Source: Deltaproteobacteria bacterium (GTDB lineage Bacteria; Bdellovibrionota_C; UBA2361; SZUA-149; JAITKM01). Taken from it: a DNA stretch of 64,000 nucleotides. Within the stretch, counting starts at the first letter, position 1. Each line of letters begins with the position of its first letter. This document shows positions 62,471 through 64,000 of the stretch, one piece after another. The notes under the pieces are model-generated. The model worked only from the letters and a program-made list of their open reading frames with translations, was not told where the DNA came from and ran no database searches. The stretch lies in the NCBI GenBank assembly GCA_031278395.1, contig JAITKM010000007.1, positions 1 through 64,000 of the forward strand, read 5' to 3'. Both the position numbers and the translations under genes were made by a program.

Positions 62471-63111
62471 AGCAGTATCAATTTCCTTTATCTATGCGCC
62501 AATTAATTGCAGAATTTTCTAAACTTCCAGCTATTGGTGAGAAGAGTGCGACACGTTTAGCTTATCATGTTATTAACGGTCAAAAGGAGGAAGCCCAACG
62601 TCTGGCTACGGCAATTCTTGCAGCCAAAGAAAAAGTATGTGTTTGTGAAGTGTGTTTTGGTTTAGCTGAGGAAAAAGTATGTCCTATCTGTTCTGATTTA
62701 AATCGGGATCGGCAAACTATTTGTGTGGTAGAGAAGCCAGCAGATTTAATAGCTATTGAAAGAAGTGGAGGATTTAATGGCTTATATCACGTATTACATG
62801 GGCTTTGGTCGCCACTACGTGGTATTGGTCCAGAGGAAACTAAAATCTCCGAGCTTTTAAAACGTATTAGGCAAAGTTTTGAAAATGTGGATTTAAAATT
62901 GGCGCTGCCAAAAGTTGAAGAGTTAATCATTGCCACTAGCACCACCGTTGAGGGTGACGCAACAGCGCTGTATATTGCTAAAAATGTAGCGCAATTTGGC
63001 ATTAAGGTTTCACGTATTGCACAAGGACTACCCAAAGGCGGTGAGTTGGAATATTCAGACCAAGGCACAATCACCCACGCTCTTAACGGACGCAGTAGAA
63101 TCAATTCGTAA
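62467..63111 (+). CDS. recR: Recombination protein RecR
   Basis: LPAIGEKSATRLAYHVI, CEVCFGLAEEKVCPIC, Toprim-like GLYHVLHGLWSPLRGIGPE. Confidence 0.96.
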   Translation: MKQYQFPLSMRQLIAEFSKLPAIGEKSATRLAYHVINGQKEEAQRLATAILAAKEKVCVCEVCFGLAEEKVCPICSDLNRDRQTICVVEKPADLIAIERSGGFNGLYHVLHGLWSPLRGIGPEETKISELLKRIRQSFENVDLKLALPKVEELIIATSTTVEGDATALYIAKNVAQFGIKVSRIAQGLPKGGELEYSDQGTITHALNGRSRINS

Positions 63112-63183
63112 AAGAGTTTTTTTAACTACCTTTCCTGAAATAAAAAAACAACAAGTTATATACTGAGTAGGTTAATTCGATCT

Positions 63184-63265
63184 ATGAAGCAGTATCAATT
63201 TCCTTTATCTATGCGTCAATTAATTGCAGAATTTTCTAAACTTCCAGCTCTTGGCGAGAAGAGTG
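63184..63265 (+). pseudogene. Duplicated 5' fragment of recR
   Basis: 82 nt matching 62467-62548 with about 3 substitutions, then diverges. Confidence 0.9.
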
Positions 63266-63442
63266 TGATAATTTCGAGCGGAGTTAGAATAATAGCGGTA
63301 GCAACATTGCTGCGCGAATTTTTTAGTTTATAAAAAAGATTCAGATTCTCGTTTAGGCATTTTTGAGAGGCATTTATTCTTATTATCCTGCACATTTTAT
63401 CTATGTTCAAAACTTAATCTATTTGCTAAGAGCAGACCCGCT

Positions 63443-64000
63443 ATGAATCATGAATCAACTTTAAAATATTTTAAGCTGCTAGCTCGCATTTTTGGCATTA
63501 CTCACTCTTATACAGATCTCTGGGGTATCAAACGTCAATGCCAACCAGAACAAATTAAAAATATTTTAAACGCCATGGGACTTCAAGTCCAAAATCTAAC
63601 CGACGCTAAAGAAATTATTCGCAACTTAAAAAAAGAAAAATATCAAAGAATATTAGCCCCAGTTCGAGTCATTAGCGAAACAGAAGAAAACATTGAAATC
63701 AATTGTTATTTAAGCGAAGATAAATTAAACGCCACAATCTTTTGGCAATTAACCTACGAAAATGGCGAAATTGAAATCGGCGAAATACAGCCAACCGACT
63801 TAACTGCAAAAGGCTTTAGAATTTTTTCCGCTAAACGATATTTCAAATTTAAGCTTGTCTTAAACAAAAAATTACCACTAGGTTATCACAAATTTAATTT
63901 AAAATTCAGCAATTCTGAGTCTCCGCAACATTTAATAATCGTTACCCCAAATACCTGCTATCTACCAACAGAGAAAAAAAAATATAACGGACTAAGCGTT
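63443..64000 (+). CDS. malQ: Probable 4-alpha-glucanotransferase (MalQ) N-terminus, truncated by window end
   Basis: MNHESTLKYFKLLARIFGITHSYTDLWGIKRQCQPEQIKNILNAMGL; open to window end. Confidence 0.65.
   Translation, partial: MNHESTLKYFKLLARIFGITHSYTDLWGIKRQCQPEQIKNILNAMGLQVQNLTDAKEIIRNLKKEKYQRILAPVRVISETEENIEINCYLSEDKLNATIFWQLTYENGEIEIGEIQPTDLTAKGFRIFSAKRYFKFKLVLNKKLPLGYHKFNLKFSNSESPQHLIIVTPNTCYLPTEKKKYNGLSV

Overview
AT-rich 64 kb bacterial chromosome window from a Gram-negative-type (diderm) organism: lptA/B/C, an LpxL-like acyltransferase and a porin-like protein are present. The backbone is housekeeping: an atpF/F'-H-A-G-D-C operon running into lptC-lptA-lptB, mreC-mreD-mrdA-rodA, anmK, nagZ, trmFO, pheA, rsmE, a small SRP RNA next to dnaX-ybaB-recR, two intact tRNAs and the 5' end of a probable malQ. 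Accessory regions are more interesting. (1) About 1-8 kb (minus strand) holds what looks like a tandemly duplicated radical-SAM RiPP locus. The intact copy has an rSAM/SPASM enzyme with a PqqD-like C-terminus, an unlisted 54-aa six-cysteine peptide gene with a near-perfect Shine-Dalgarno and its own terminator, then an M3 oligoendopeptidase. The second copy has two broken rSAM genes and a second M3 peptidase. Both copies share a leader that is more conserved than the coding sequence it precedes. (2) About 44.9-54.6 kb holds a NicO-type transporter, a Fur/Zur-family regulator with a 23-bp perfect palindrome in the divergent promoter, a CooC/MinD-like ATPase, a PLP decarboxylase, a cysteine-synthase-rhodanese fusion, a cysteine-desulfurase-like enzyme and PflB/PflA. 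(3) A dispersed intergenic repeat (AAAGTAACCCCATACCAG) occurs in both orientations. There are also two degenerate tRNA 3' fragments and several gene fragments. All functional assignments are from reading motifs in the sequence; no database search was run.
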